Assembly: GCA_036521995.1 (NCBI GenBank)
Contig: DATDGR010000177.1
Location: 1 to 23,456, forward strand
Source: Gp13-AA77 sp036521995
GTDB taxonomy: Bacteria; Acidobacteriota; Terriglobia; UBA7540
Reading direction: 5' to 3'
DNA: 23,456 bases
A program made the translations under genes and the position numbers. This document shows, one piece after another, positions 22,890-23,456 of the stretch; the stretch's first letter is position 1; each line of letters begins with the position of its first letter. The notes below the pieces were generated by a model, which did no database searches, had not been told where the DNA came from, and saw nothing but the letters and a program-made list of their open reading frames with translations.

Positions 22890-22928
22890 CAGAGCCTACC
22901 CTATTCGCTGCGCTCAGGGCAGGCTCTG
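22890..22928. repeat. REP-like hairpin sequence
   Basis: CAGAGCCT-a-CCCT (22890-22902) pairs with AGGG-c-AGGCTCTG (22916-22928), twelve pairs with one mismatch and a 13-base loop. The segment TTCGCT..CGCTCAGGGCAGGCTC resembles a repeat found scattered in many bacterial genomes (from memory). Confidence 0.55.
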
Positions 22929-23136
22929 AGCCGGGCGAGGACGAGCCTTGCACTACCGACCGCCCTGATGGCTCCCTAAACGCGACTACCTACCCGCCGC
23001 GATCGGGGCCGCTACTGCTATGCACCATTTCCTCCAATCAGTATTAACTCTCGTGTTATTGAAATAGGTTCACTTTGGGTGTATTGAGGGAGTGTAGGGT
23101 CGGACCCGGAACGCTGGTGGCTGGCCGACCCCAAGG

Positions 23137-23456
23137 GTGGCCACGACGGCCCAGGGTTGGTCCGGAGGGAAACTCGAAAGAGGGGTGCTGTTTGTGTCCG
23201 AGTCTCGAATTTGGGAGGCGCGATTGCCGGCTCCGGAGGCCTTCGGCGGGACCGAACGTCGCCGCAAGGCCCGGCTTCAGGGAATACTCGGCCGCACCCC
23301 GCGCCCGATGTCTTCAGTGGTTTCCTGGGAGCATATTCCACTCGAGGCTCCGCCCTCGAGCGGCCGCCGAATCGTTCTTTTCAACCGGCTGTCAACTCGG
23401 CAGTTTTCGGAGGCTGGGCCTGGGTTTTCTTTGGGGGCCGAGGGCCCCCAAAGGAC
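23137..23456 (+). CDS. Unrecognised partial ORF running off the right edge
   Basis: A GTG at 23137 opens about 106 codons without a stop to the window end. The third-position GC is near 68%, somewhat above the other positions. The product has protein-like stretches such as GVLFVSESRIWEARLP and SSGRRIVLFNRLSTRQF but matches no family I recognise. The neighbouring frame is also open, so GC-rich chance is possible. No good ribosome site precedes it; a GTG at 23185-23190 after GAAAGAGGG is an alternative start. Confidence 0.28.
   Translation, partial: MATTAQGWSGGKLERGVLFVSESRIWEARLPAPEAFGGTERRRKARLQGILGRTPRPMSSVVSWEHIPLEAPPSSGRRIVLFNRLSTRQFSEAGPGFSLGAEGPQR
23226..23275. other. Imperfect long hairpin
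   Basis: GGCCTTCGGCG (23238-23248) pairs with CGCCG-c-AAGGCC (23260-23271), eleven pairs with one bulge and an eleven-base loop. Outer GCCGG and CCGGC add to the symmetry. Confidence 0.55.
23429..23453. other. Perfect 11-bp inverted repeat at window edge
   Basis: CTTTGGGGGCC and GGCCCCCAAAG flank the three-base loop GAG. TTTT precedes it on the plus strand. It could be a terminator whose tail lies outside the window, a protein-binding palindrome or a repeat end. Confidence 0.6.

Larger units (their letters stand above)
22764..23456. other. Gene-poor right end with clustered inverted repeats
   Basis: No recognised gene, tRNA or rRNA is present. The stretch holds a REP-like hairpin (22890-22928), overlapping hairpins around 23098-23143, a long imperfect stem at 23226-23275, a seven-pair stem at 23341-23360 and an eleven-pair stem at 23429-23453. 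An unrecognised open frame runs off the right edge. It may be a leader, a decayed repeat element or the start of an unknown gene. Confidence 0.5.

Overview
The window is GC-rich, densely coding bacterial chromosome. The mix of families suggests a member of Acidobacteriota or a close relative: an ECF sigma factor paired with a zinc-finger anti-sigma factor that carries HEAT repeats, a DUF4097 protein, a PDZ protein, a cytochrome oxidase operon led by a plastocyanin-like lipoprotein, and BoxB-like and PaaG-like CoA enzymes. This assignment is inference from gene content and style, with no rRNA or marker gene to confirm it. No phage, integrase, recognisable IS, CRISPR array, tRNA or rRNA was seen.

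Left part (1-3954): the 3' portion of alanine racemase, with an odd in-frame insertion containing a REP-like sequence, converges on a HisC-type aminotransferase on the minus strand. A possible 38-codon ORF overlaps the hisC start. A short-chain dehydrogenase and a small SAM methyltransferase follow on the plus strand. From here to the right edge every confident gene is on the plus strand.

Envelope-stress-like block (4085-8542): ECF sigma factor, a possible 22-codon ORF, membrane anti-sigma factor with HEAT repeats, a secreted DUF4097 protein with ten 18-residue repeats, and a secreted two-PDZ protein with a C-terminal coiled coil. A candidate terminator follows. The order suggests a sigma/anti-sigma switch co-expressed with its envelope partners.

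Respiratory block (8713-15805): a cupredoxin-like lipoprotein that may be translated from a leaderless message, cytochrome c oxidase subunits II, I and III, a small CxxC membrane protein, heme A synthase (ctaA), heme O synthase (ctaB) and a DUF420 membrane protein. Together they give an A-type aa3 oxidase plus its heme A supply.

CoA-thioester block (15956-22035): a TetR regulator with a strong promoter and a palindromic operator, an enoyl-CoA hydratase, a DUF1697 protein, a class-I glutamine amidotransferase-like hydrolase, a Mug/TDG-type DNA glycosylase, a PaaG-like crotonase, a VOC protein and a BoxB-like diiron epoxidase. The regulator, the two crotonases and the BoxB homologue suggest aerobic ring epoxidation of an aromatic acyl-CoA. 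The usual BoxA reductase and BoxC lyase are not in the window.

Right end (22218-23456): a second DUF1697 gene, then about 690 bases with several strong inverted repeats, a common REP-like hairpin sequence, and an unrecognised reading frame that runs off the edge.
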